A stretch of DNA of 64,000 nt from JAWKMZ01 sp041391965 (GTDB taxonomy: Bacteria > Bacteroidota > Bacteroidia > Flavobacteriales > Flavobacteriaceae): the NCBI GenBank assembly GCA_041391965.1, contig JAWKMZ010000003.1:372001-436000 (forward strand), in the 5' to 3' direction. Both the position numbers and the translations under genes were made by a program. Shown here piece after piece: positions 27,978 through 37,881 of the stretch. The notes under the pieces are model-generated. The model was not told where the DNA came from and made no database searches. It saw only the letters and a list, made by a program, of their open reading frames with translations. Position 1 is the first letter of the stretch. Every line of letters begins with the position of its first letter.

Positions 27978-28772
27978 TTGACAACACATACCAACAAAGT
28001 ATTGTCCAAATAAGTTCGGAGTGGACTTTCTTTTGTATCCTAAACAAGAAGTCATGTCATTACCTGATTTTAAAACAAGTTCATTTTGATAAAAAAATAA
28101 CCCCTTTTTGAAACTTTAGAGCGTCTTAAACCGTTTTAGAACCGAAACCGAGTTGAACCAACCGTTTGTTTCAGTTTTGCAATCTATCAAAATGAATTGT
28201 CCAATTTAGTACCACAATCTCTTTTGACGAAAATAATGTAGCCGATTATTTAAAATTTAGCTCTAAAATTTTAAAAAACGATTTCATTTCGCATGATGTC
28301 ATTACAACAAACAATAGTAAATGTGTATGTTCCTTATGTCAACATCAACAATTATTTGTTTGATACCTTTGCTTTAATTTGAATACAAACACAGCTCAAC
28401 CATATTTATAGATAGCTGCCTTCAAAAGAAAAAAACTTCAAATGATGTCAAATTATACATCAATGTAGAAGCCCATCATTTGAATTGCGGCACTAAAATA
28501 AAGCGAAAGCTTTGTTGTACAACACCTTGAGTATGCAACCAAAGAAGACTTTATCTATTTGTGCTTTTATCATTGAACAATTAAAACTCAATCCAGAAAC
28601 TGTTATTTTAAAACTTTTCTGGCAACAGAAAAGAAGACGATTTATACGCAGTAACCTATAAATACATTCGTTTTGTTGATTTTGATAAACCATTTCAAAA
28701 ATATAAATACACAGACCAAACCCAACCCAAAAGGAGCATCACAACACCATCATTTTAAATAGCTTTATCTAA
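27978..28772 (+). CDS. DUF3822 family protein (frame broken)
   Basis: Fragments in order match the flavobacterial DUF3822 family: WTFFCILNKK, LETLERLKTVLEPKPELNQPFVSV-like, CKCSLCQHQQL-like, FVVQHLEYATKEDFIYF and DLYAVTYKYIRFVDFDKPFQ near the end. The family has an actin-like ATPase-fold appearance but no established function. It typically sits beside rsmD, as here: its stop overlaps the rsmD start (TAATG at 28770-28774). The start may be the TTG at 27978, or an ATG lost to an indel. Confidence 0.68.
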
Positions 28773-29300
28773 TGCGAATTATTTCAGGACAATTTAAAGG
28801 CAGACGAATTACTGCACCAAAAATTACCATTGTCCTACAACAGACATGGCAAAAGAAGCGTTGTCAATATTTTAAACAATCTTTTTATTTTGATGAGATT
28901 TCAGTAATAGACTTTGTTTGCAGGCACAGGAAGCATCAGTTATGAGTTTGCATCCAGAGGTTGTGAAACTATTACCTGTGTTGATGGTGATTTTGGTTGC
29001 ATTAAATTTATCAAATCAAACGGCTGAAACTGAAATGCCAATTCAAACCATTAAAGTGATGTGTATAAGTTTTTAGAAAACCATTGCATTAAAAGCAACT
29101 GTTATTTTTGCAGATCCTCCCGATGGTTTTTCTGTTGAGCAATTTGCGAAAATTCCTGAACTCATATTTCAAAACAATATTTTAGAAAACGATATGTCCT
29201 TATTTTGGAACACGCCAAACAAACCAATTTATCGCATTTAGAGCATTTTAAGTACTCAAAACATTATGGAAGTAGTGTTTTTAGCTTTTTTGAATTATAG
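28772..29300 (+). CDS. rsmD: 16S rRNA (guanine(966)-N(2))-methyltransferase RsmD (frame broken)
   Basis: RsmD methylates G966 of 16S rRNA. The N-terminus MRIISGQFKGRRITAPK, the SAM-binding DLFAGTGSISYEFASRGC, the catalytic DPPYGF (read as FADPPDGF here, with damage) and the C-terminal SSVFSFFEL before the stop at 29298-29300 are visible in sequence order across shifted frames. The locus length (529 nt, about 176 codons) fits the family. It is translationally coupled to DUF3822. Confidence 0.8.
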
Positions 29301-29320
29301 AGCCATGAAGAAGCATAAAA

Positions 29321-29355
29321 AAACAAAGCCCTTTGAAAAACCAAAGAGCTTGTTT
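29321..29355. terminator. Intrinsic terminator between rsmD and rnpB
   Basis: A stem of about 14 bp with one bulge (AAACAAAGCCCTTTG against CAAAGAGCTTGTTT) has a run of seven A's on its left side, read as T's on the minus strand. It would end the minus-strand rnpB transcript, and possibly rsmD from the other side. Confidence 0.65.
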
Positions 29356-29357
29356 AT

Positions 29358-29684
29358 GTAAGCAAATTATAAGCCGAATTCTGTACTTTTCTTTAGAAAA
29401 GAATTTCTAAAAAAAGCTCCTTATCATTTATCTACGTGTACTGTTACCAGCACACTTTAGCTGTCTACCCTCCAGCATCGAACGGCAGCCTCAAACACCG
29501 TTTACATGACATTGCACCACATAGAGTTTACCTGGTTTCACTCACAGCATAACCTGTACATACTTTCTGTTGCACTTTTCCTAACTCACGGTTGGTGGCT
29601 GTTAACCACTATTATGATTGCAATATGGTGTCTTTGGACTTTCCTCCCAAATTAAAAATATGAGCGATAAGGCGATTTACTTAC
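29358..29684 (-). ncRNA. rnpB: RNase P RNA, bacterial type A
   Basis: The minus strand carries the universally conserved GGGAGGAAAGTCC block (P4 side, near 29649-29637), AGGGTAGACAGC near the middle, and ACAGAATTCGGCTTAT at the 3' end, the classic RNase P RNA tail. The two ends can pair as P1 (GTAAGTAAAT with ATTTGCTTAC, one G-T wobble), which sets the boundaries at about 327 nt. It lies inside the error-rich belt, so some helices may carry missing bases; bacterial type A RNAs are usually somewhat longer. Confidence 0.88.
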
Positions 29685-29873
29685 AAAAAACAGCGCAATT
29701 AACAAATTCCATATTCCAAATTAAGAGCCGCTATTTTGAGTGTTTGCAAATAACTTATAATTCTTTCACTTTACATCCTTTTAACTCAAAAATGTTAATG
29801 AATTCTATTAAATTCTGAATTCATAATTCTGAATTCTGGAATTGAATTTTAACTTTGGCTTTACAATTTCTCA

Positions 29874-31578
29874 ATGGAACATTTTGTAGTATCAGCATCG
29901 CAAATACAGACCACAAACGTTTAAAGACGTTACATCAAACAGCTATTGTTAAATAATTATTGCACGCCATTGAAAGCAATCATTTAGCACAAGCTTTATT
30001 TCTTATTATGACTCGTGGTGTTGGCAAAACAACATGTGCACGTATTTTAGCTAAGATGATTAATAGTGATGGGTAATTTGAAAAAGAAGACGAAGATTTT
30101 GCCTTTAATATTTTTGAATTAGATGCTGCATCTAATAATTCCGTTGATGATATAAGAAATTTAACCGATCAGGCCTGTATTCCTCCACAAGTTGGGAAAT
30201 ATAAAGTTTATATTATTGATGAGGTACACATGCTATCTCAAGCAGCTTTTAATGCCTTTTAAAAACCTTAGAAGAACCACCAAAACATTGCATCTTTATT
30301 TTGGCAACTACGGAAAAACATAAAATTATTCCGACAATTTTATCACGCTGTCAAATATTTGATTTTAAACGCATTACAGTTAAAGATGCCAAAGACTATC
30401 TAAAATATATTGCTGAAGAACAAGGTATCAACGCCGAAGATGATGCACTTCATATCATTGCTCAAAAGCAGATGGGTGCCATGCGCCTTATCCATTTTTG
30501 ATAGAGTATTAGTTTTTCCGGTAAAAACTTAAACACGTCAAGCGGTTACAGAGAATTTGAATGTATTGACAATAAAACCTATTTTACCAAGACAGACCTC
30601 ATTTTAGACAATAAAATCCCCTGAGTTATTAATTCAATTTAACGACACCTTATCTAAAGGTTTTGATGGTCAACATTATATTGCTATGGTTTGGCCTCAC
30701 ATTTTAGAGACTTGATGGTATGTCAAAATGAACAACCATCGAATTGTTTGAAGTTGGAGAGGAAACCAAATCCAAATATTTAGAACAGTCTAAAAAGCAC
30801 CTTATGATTTTCTGCTTAAAGGCATTGAATTAGCAAACGACTGTGACCTCAAATATAAAAGCAGTAAAAACCAACGTTTACTTGTTGAACTTACTTTAAT
30901 GCAATTAGCCTCTATCACTTTGATGGAGAAAAAAAATAGCAGACATTACATAATTCTCATCAATATTTGTGGAGCAAAAGGTATTAACCCTATTGCTGTA
31001 CAAGTTCCAAAAAAAGAGACTCCTAAAAAAGACATTGCAAAAAAACACCAGCTTCCTTTGTGAATCTGTTAACAGTGTTACAGAAGAACTCCAAAATCAT
31101 CCTGGAAAAAGGATACACACGCCACCTCAGGTCTTCTCATTAAAAAGTATAAAAGCCAAAAAAGAGCACCAAATACGTCAAATGGAAGTGGTTATTGACC
31201 CAAATGACCTTCCAAAAGAAGATTTTACAGAAGCGCAATTTTTAAAAGAGTGGAAAACTTACATCAAATCATTGCAAACCACGTAGGTGAGAAACTTATG
31301 GCATCAATGCTCGAAATGAATACGCCAAAACTAAATGGCACAACCATAGGGTTGACCTTTCCTAATGAGACTTTAAAATTGGAGTTAGAACGCGCACAAT
31401 TTCCATTAATGGAATATTTACGGAAAGCTTTAAAAAACTTCGATTTGACTTTAGACATTAGTGTTAATGAAGAAGCAGCCAAACAATATGCCTTTACTCC
31501 TATTGAAAAATATGAAAAACTAAAAGAAAAAACCCTAAATATTGAATTGCTCAAAAAACCTTTGGTTTGGATGTTTAA
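29874..31578 (+). CDS. dnaX: DNA polymerase III subunit gamma/tau (frame broken)
   Basis: DnaX is the clamp-loader ATPase. In-order pieces in all three frames are the N-terminal EHFVVSARKYRPQTFKDV-like region, GVGKTTCARILAKMIN (Walker A), NIFELDAASNNSVDDIRNL, VGKYKVYIIDEVHMLSQAAF, PKHCIFILATTEKHKIIPTI, LSRCQIFDFKRITVKDAKDY and, at the C-terminus, HVGEKLMASMLEMNTPKLNG. The stop assigned is 31576-31578. The locus is about 568 codons, near normal. DnaX is indispensable, so an alternate intact copy or, more simply, consensus error must explain the many frame breaks. Confidence 0.85.
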
Positions 31579-31588
31579 ACTTAAACTT

Positions 31589-32140
31589 ATGAAAAAAATA
31601 CTTTTACTTCTTTTTATTACATCTATAATTTTTATGAACTGTGATGGCAGAAAAAGCCATAGAGAATCATTACAGCAAGCTATTAGCGAATTTAACCAAA
31701 ACAAAGCGGCCCCATGAGATTGTGACATTTTATCCTAAAGAATACACAGAAATTGTGACTGATACTTTAATTTCTAACCGTTTTGAAGTTAACATCAAAA
31801 ATTATTCATTGATGACCAAGCAATTACATTAAAAGGTTTAAAAAATCAAACTTCTGAAAAAGCATTCCAAAGAGATTTATTCAGGTTGTTGGTAAATTTA
31901 ATTCAAAAGCTATTTTTAAAGCACATATTAATGTTGAGCAATTTCCTTTAAACACACATTCTGAATTTTGAACAATGCAACTTTGGAACACGTTTGGGTT
32001 AATCAGAAACATCAACCAAAGAACGTGTCAACTTGGAAATATCGTTTTTAAACCCGTTAGATAACACCTATAAAATTTATCAAATGGACGTTGATAGCCA
32101 AGGACAACATCATATTCATCTTTTAGAAGAAACTATTTAA
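31589..32140 (+). CDS. Small putative lipoprotein of unknown function (frame broken)
   Basis: The N-terminus KKILLLLFITSIIFMNC is a lipoprotein signal with Cys in the lipobox position (IFMNC), so outer- or inner-membrane attachment is likely. Soluble fragments in order are EIVTFYPKEYTEIVTDTLISN, RFEVNIKNYSL, FNSKAIFKAHINVEQFPLN, VNLEISFLNPLDNTYKIYQM and DSQGQHHIHLLEETI. I recognise no family. It starts 10 nt after dnaX, and its stop overlaps the miaE ATG (TAATG at 32138-32142). Confidence 0.62.
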
Positions 32141-32720
32141 TGCTCGGACTTAAATCCACTACTGATCCACGATATTAATATTGTCGAAAATCTGGAAGAA
32201 ATTCTTACAGATCATGCGTATTGTGAGCAAAAAAGCAGCAAGTACAGCTATTTCTTTAATTGTAAGTTTTCCTGAATATACTGATTTGACTCAAGAAATG
32301 ATTGCTTTTGTAAAGGAAGAAATGAGTCATTTTAAAATGGTACACGACAAGATTATAGCGCGTGGTTGGGTTTTAGGCAGAGACCGAAAAGATGATTACG
32401 TTATTGAGTTACTAAAATTTTTTCCTAAAGGTGGCAGCAGAACCACACAAATGGTACACAGATTATTATATGCTGCTTTAATTGAAGCCAGAAGTGTTGT
32501 GAGCGTTTCCTGGTTATTGTCTGAACACTGCAAGACAAAGAATTATCAGAATTTTACAGAAAATTAATGGTTAGTGAAGCCAATCATTACACCATGTTTT
32601 TGGGGTTTGCAAGACAGTATGGCGAATTTAAAAGAGGTTGATAAAAAATGGGCAACAACTTCTTGATTATGAAGCTGAAATAATGAAAAATCTTAGTAAA
32701 AAAGAAACTATGCATGATAA
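32140..32720 (+). CDS. miaE: tRNA 2-methylthio-N6-isopentenyl adenosine-37 hydroxylase (frame broken)
   Basis: MiaE is a diiron monooxygenase that hydroxylates ms2i6A37 in tRNA. The four-helix ferritin-like core is readable: EEILTDHAYCEQKAAS-like with the first metal His, a long clean stretch with FVKEEMSHFKMVHDKIIARG, RKDDYVIELLKFFPKGG, LLYAALIEARS, then SEHLQDKE-like and SEANHYTMFLGFARQYG. About 193 codons between start and the stop near 32718 match the family. Frame breaks flank the central clean segment (32220-32500). Confidence 0.85.
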
Positions 32721-32723
32721 AAA

Positions 32724-32750
32724 AAAGCTCCAATTAATTTTGGAGCCTTT
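32724..32750. terminator. Bidirectional intrinsic terminator
   Basis: The stem AGCTCCAA/TTGGAGC sits within A7 on the left and T-rich sequence on the right. It separates convergent miaE (plus) and the outer-membrane protein gene (minus). Confidence 0.7.
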
Positions 32751-32759
32751 TTATTTTAT

Positions 32760-33297
32760 TGGATGCTGTATTTACAGTCTGTAACTTTACGCCAAACTGC
32801 ATGACACCTGCTTTTGTTTAAGACCAAATTGTTGTCAAACACGTTAGACAACCCATAGATGTATCTAAAATCTATACCAAACTCACTTATCATATATTGT
32901 GCAAAACCAACACACCAGAAAAAACAAAGTTTTTAAAACCATCATTTTTTTTTGTGAACTTTTTAAACCTACTTGGAGCATTCAACTCCTATAGAAAAAT
33001 TGTTAAAAATGGTATAATTTAAAAATGACCGGTAACAAGATAATCTGTTTTAAAATACTTAAGGTTAGAGCCTTCAGCTGAATATTGAAATTCCCGGCAT
33101 TACAGATAGTTTTTCTGTAATTCCATAATCAACAAAAACACCAAAAACAAACCCATTTCAGTGGGATTTGCATTAATTGGGTCATCAGCATAATTCATGT
33201 TTGATATATTGGTTCCAAATCTCACACCATACTTAGTGTCTTGAGAAAAGAAAGTCGTGATACTAACAAATAGTAAGGTAACAAATAGATGTTTCAT
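32760..33297 (-). CDS. Outer-membrane beta-barrel protein, PorT-like (frame broken)
   Basis: The start MKHLFVTLLFVSITTFFSQ is a signal peptide, followed by TKYGVRFGTNISNMNYADD, a typical first strand of the small flavobacterial PorT/OMP_b-brl barrels, and then PTEMGFVFGVFVDYGI-like and KLSVMPGISIF-like strands in other frames. A near-terminal VMQFGVKLQTVN-like strand can be read. About 180 residues would be the full length. The specific role is unknown. It is convergent with miaE and separated from ppx by about 105 nt. Confidence 0.65.
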
Positions 33298-33403
33298 AAT
33301 AATATTGATTTGAGACTGTGAATATATACTGAAAACCAATAAACATCATTAAATATTAGATATGCAACTAAAAAAAGAAGATAAACTGCACTTTAGTTAC
33401 ATA

Positions 33404-34300
33404 TTAACACCAGAAACTGTCTGAAAATAAACACTTTTTGATGATACCATCTGAGAGTCCAATTTTTGGTACATAAATGTCTTTGGCTCCACTCCATTTC
33501 ATGGCAGAAAGGTAAATTCGGGTTGCAGGAATGATGACATCAGCTCTATCTTGGTTTAAGTTTAAAATTGTAATACGCCTTCATAAGAGTAACTTTGAAG
33601 CATTTGATAAAATGAAGTCAAGCAAAAGTAAGTCAATGATTTGCCTATGGCTTTTCCTGAGATTTTTAAATATTTTATTGATGTTACCACCAGAACCAAT
33701 CAAATCAATTTTTTCATAATCTGCTGTATGTTGCTTAATCCATAATTCTAATTCTAACTAAGCATCTTTGGTAACAATATCATTTAGTAAACGAACGGTT
33801 CCTATTTTTTAAATGATTTTGAAGTGACTGTTTGCCCTATGTATTACTGAAAATTCTGTGCTACCACCACCAACATCTACGTATAAATAGGTTTCTTGTT
33901 TTTGTCAATATATGATTGCAAATCGGTTGCCGCAATGATAGCAGCTTCTTCTTCTTCGCCATCAATAATATCAATTTTATTTTAGAGTGTTTTGAAATTT
34001 GTTTTACAATTTCAGTACCATTTTCAGCTTCGCGCACGGCAGAAGTAACAGGCTTTATAAGTTACCACTTTATGATTTCATAAGCAACTCAAAGGCATCA
34101 TAGTGTCCAACATGCGCAATTCGTTTTCTTTGAGATTTGATTATTTAAGAATACGTCAGCTCCCAAACGAATAGGTACACGCACTAATGAACTTTTTTGA
34201 ACAATGCTGGTTTGCCCTTTTGCTCTATAATGTTTGAAATAAGAAGTCTTACAGCATTGAAGAGCCAATATCATATTGCGTATTTTTTAATGGTTAACAT
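33404..34300 (-). CDS. ppx: Ppx/GppA-type exopolyphosphatase (frame broken)
   Basis: The N-terminus reads MLTIKKYAIRIHDIGSNAVR with one indel (AIDIGSNAVRLLI-like, the ASKHA phosphate-1 motif). Further in-order pieces are HVGHYDAFELLMKS, REAENGTEIVKQIS, IDGEEEAAIIAA-like, YLYVDVGGGSTEFSVI-like (phosphate-2) and IGSGGNINKIFKI-like. It hydrolyses terminal phosphates of polyphosphate or pppGpp. About 299 codons, a normal short Ppx. It follows ppk1 directly, a common pairing for polyphosphate turnover. Confidence 0.8.
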
Positions 34301-34320
34301 AAACTAATTTTGTAATTTTT

Positions 34321-36360
34321 TTAATAGTAATCATAGTGTGCAAATTGTGTACGTACTTTTGATTATTGTCAATTTTATAGGCATTGTCTTGTGTACTATT
34401 TAAAACGCGTGCTTTAACGTTGTCGTTCCAAGCAATTTCATAAACCTCTAAAGTTCTTGTTTTATATCTTGGTCATAAATAGGACAGGCAATCTCTACTC
34501 TATTTTCAATATTACGTGTCATCCAATCGGCTGATGAGATATAAACTTTTGGAGAGCATTGTCATTACAAAAATACATAAACGTGTATGTTCTAAAAATT
34601 TATCAACAATACTTATAATTTTCAATATTTTCTTACCATATCCTTAACTCGAACCAGACAACAAATACTTAATAATCATTTGTACCTTTACACTCTGTTT
34701 CATTTTGCTTGGTAAAGTTTATCTATCATCATAAAACTGAAATGTCATTAGCTTTAGCTTAATAAACGCAGGCTTGCCTTGTTTTACATTTTCAATTTCT
34801 TTGTCAATTAGTTTAAAAATCTTAGTTTTTGTGTAATGTGGTGAGGTAATGATGTGTTTGTAACTGAATATTTTATAGTTAATTTTAAAAAAAGTCGAAT
34901 ACTTTGTTGATGTCTTTCAGAATTTTTTGGTCTGCCAAATAGGGTAAAATCTGTATATAATTTTGCAGTAGATTCGTTAAAATTACCTGTACTTATAAAG
35001 CCATAACGTTTAAGTTGCCATTTTCTTCACGCTCAATCACACACATTTTGCTATGTACTTTAGGCCTTGACTCAAAAGTAGGTTAATTCATCCGATTCCA
35101 TTTGCTCTGCATAGTCAATATTGGCTTGTTCATCAAAACGTGCTTGCAACCTTATTAGAAACGGTTACTTTTTTTCCATTTTTGGCAGCATTTATTAAAA
35201 GAACTTGCCACATGAGATATTTCAGCCAATCTGTAAATAGTGATTTTGATGGTTTTTACTTTTGGATCTAAAGCAGCTTCACGCAAAAATTTTACCACAT
35301 ACGAAAAAGTATGATAAGGTGTGTAAAGTAAATAGTCTTTATTAGCAATGGTTTGAAATATGCTTTTTTCTAAACTAAGTCCTTTTTAATGTAAGGGTTT
35401 TATTTTGTCATATAACAAATCGGTTCTGCCAAGACTCGGAAAACTTACATAATCGCGTCGGCTGTGTAACGTCCTCCTGGAATGACACTGTCATTATTGT
35501 CTATTTCCATTTTGTCCATAAAATAGGTTAAGGTTTCCTCTTCAATGCTTTGTCATACACAAACCCACAGGTTCTCCAATTTGACGATGTTTGACACTAT
35601 CTGATATTTTTTCGATAAAACTTTTGCTTAGATCACTTTCAAAAATCTAATTCGCCATCACGAGTTATCTTAATCATATGTGCACAAATGGACTCGTAAT
35701 TAAAAATATTAAAAATATCATTCAAACAATAACGCAACAAATCGTCTAACATAATAATGTGTCATTTCTCCTTTTTAGGAAGTACTCACAAACTCTAATT
35801 CACGGTTTTAGGAATTTCAATAAGTGCATATTGCTTTTTATGGTTTGAAAACACCATTTTTACAGCCAAATAAGCAGCACTATCTTTTAAGGCTGGTAAT
35901 TTTACCAAATCATTTAAAACAATTTCTGTTACTAACAAAGGACTTACATTTTGTATAAATAATTTTTGATGAAATTATGTTGTGACTCATCAATTTGGGT
36001 TTCGTTAATAAAAAAAATATTTTCACTTTCAAGGCTTTTTTGGATGGCATCCAAAATTTCTAAACTATCACTTTGTTGTTTAATAAATCATTTGTGTAAT
36101 AATTTCTAAAGTTCGCTTGCTTTGATACCTCCTAACTCACTGCGTCCTGTTTTTCCTTTGCTTCGTCTATACGTTTTACAGTTGCGTAACGCACTTTAAA
36201 ACTTTCATCAAGATTATTTGAAAATATTCCTAAAACCGGAAGGCGCTCAATAAGCGGAACAGACTCATCTTAGCTTCTTGCAAAACTCGTTCATTAAACT
36301 GCAACCAGCTTACCTCTCTATTTATATAACTATTTTTGTCTTTGTCATTACTGTTTACGT
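34321..36360 (-). CDS. ppk1: Polyphosphate kinase 1 (frame broken)
   Basis: Ppk1 makes polyphosphate from ATP. The N-terminal [18 protein letters not shown] is diagnostic, followed across frames by [26 protein letters not shown]. Later come [14 protein letters not shown] and catalytic-region fragments, and the C-terminus [11 protein letters not shown] precedes the stop at 34321-34323. About 680 codons match the family (roughly 690). The start is uncertain because no clean ATG is in frame near 36360. It is 20 nt upstream of ppx and downstream of sixA on the same strand. Confidence 0.82.
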
Positions 36361-36493
36361 AGTTTTAAACACGTTTACAAATATATTCTATTTATAACTT
36401 ATTTTTTAAATGCAGTAGAAGATATGAATATAAAAATATTTGTAAGAAATTATTCATTAAGAAGTTCATAAACACTTTATGACGCCTTATTAA

Positions 36494-36989
36494 TCATGTT
36501 TTTAAATGTTTTGGAAAAAGAGTTAAAGCATGATGTCCTTTATCGATGTTTTTCCAAAACCGGTATCAAAATTAATTGCCACTTTCAAACCACAAGTTGG
36601 CAAATTATCAATAAAAACATTTCCAAGTAAATTTGAAATTGCTGTAAGTGCATAATTGTGTCCAAAAATCATAACATTATTTATAGAATCGTCCAAAAAT
36701 GCCTAATAAAATCAAGCACTTTCCGACCTTCAAAATCGTATAACTGATTTGAAATTTGAAGCGTTGCATTTTGATATTTGCAAAGTTTCCATAAAAATAT
36801 TGCGCAAGTGGTCAATGCTCTATTTGCTGGACTTGAAAAAACGCTATCAGGAATAAAATTTAAAGTTTTAAATTCATTTGACAGTAAATTCGCATCATTA
36901 AAACCTCTATCACTTAAAGGCCTGTCAACGTCTTGTAAACCGTGGCTCCAAGAGGATTTTGCATGTCTGATTAATACTAATGTTTTCAT
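36494..36989 (-). CDS. sixA: SixA-type histidine phosphatase (frame broken)
   Basis: The first hundred codons are intact: KTLVLIRHAKSSWSH carries the RHG-type catalytic His motif (RHA), followed by DRPLSDRGFNDANLLS and IPDSVFSSPANRALTT. After one break, NNVMIFGHNYALTAISNLLG carries the second catalytic His, and the tail ends HHALTLFPKHLKT. About 165 codons fit SixA/phosphoglycerate-mutase-like small phosphatases. The placement next to ppk1 and ppx is frequent in Flavobacteriaceae; the substrate is unknown. Confidence 0.82.
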
Positions 36990-37320
36990 TTTTTTATCGT
37001 TTAAATGCAAAATATTTCGATAAAGTGTTGCATATATCCGTTTTATCGATTATTTTCGTCGCTTCAACATTTATATTTGTTTAACTCATTTGTTATCATT
37101 TGTTTTGTTGCTATAAATTAATGTAAATGACCCCAAATCAAAAATATATTAATAAATCCATTCTCGCATTGTTTAACAGTGCACTTCCCTCTCATTTTTT
37201 TCATATAAACAATTATAAGTTTAAGCATCGTATTGTATAAACTTAAATAAAAATACAAAGCTTGTAGCTATAAAGGTTACAGTTGTACTAAACCATAAGA
37301 TTAAATAAAATTACAGAATT
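36990..37320. other. Gene-free divergent spacer between sixA and the adhesin locus
   Basis: This 331-nt AT-rich spacer lies between divergent genes and must hold promoters for both sixA and the secreted-protein/adhesin transcript. I see no exact TAnnTTTG element, but missing bases in this belt could hide one. No RNA gene, repeat or hairpin of note was seen. Confidence 0.4.
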
Positions 37321-37849
37321 ATGAACTATAAAGTTAATTCAATGTTTTTAAGCCTATTCATGCTTTTTATTATTTTTCAAGCAATGGCTTTGCACAAGAT
37401 AATAGAATTTACCAATTATCTGATACTGATGGTGTTTCGGCTAACAGTAATTTAACAGCAAGAAACGCTTCAATATTCTTTTTTTAATAGAATACCCTAA
37501 AGATTTGCTTTATGGTTTAGCACCATCTATATATATACAAAATAATGCCATTCAGAATGCGAAGGTGCTACGGCTCCAACGGTTTTAAAGTTTAAAGATG
37601 TACAATCTTTTGGTTTTTATATCAACACGCAATGAATTATATAAGGCGGTAGAAAATACTATCGATATTGAGTCTGTTAATGATTTACAACACCTTTTTG
37701 ATGTGGATTTAATTCGTGGTTTTAACAACTTCTTAAAATACATTTATTTAAAATGTGAATTTCCTATTACTGAATCTCAAATACGTGCTTTTATCCAAAA
37801 TGCCGATCCTGAAATTAGTATTTTCTATAAAAAAATAAACCGCTCATAA
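37321..37849 (+). CDS. Small secreted protein of unknown function upstream of the adhesin (frame broken)
   Basis: The start MNYKVNSMFLSLFMLFIIF followed (after one frame slip) by SSNGFAQDNRIYQLSDTDGV is a signal peptide with a cleavage site near FAQ. Later parts are clean: FINTRNELYKAVENTIDIES-like, VNDLQHLFDVDLIRGFNNFL and ITESQIRAFIQNADPEISIF to the stop. About 176 codons. I do not recognise a family. It is 32 nt upstream of the giant adhesin on the same strand and may belong to the same export unit. Confidence 0.6.
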
Positions 37850-37881
37850 TTTACCTAATAGCTTAACTAAAAGTTATAATA

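Noticed and set aside
22900..37000. A large decaying genomic island or pseudogene cluster
   Set aside because: The broken genes are core functions (dnaX, rsmD, kdsB, ppk1) with conserved motifs intact between slips, in normal flavobacterial order, and breaks are almost all single-base indels. Consensus error explains this better.
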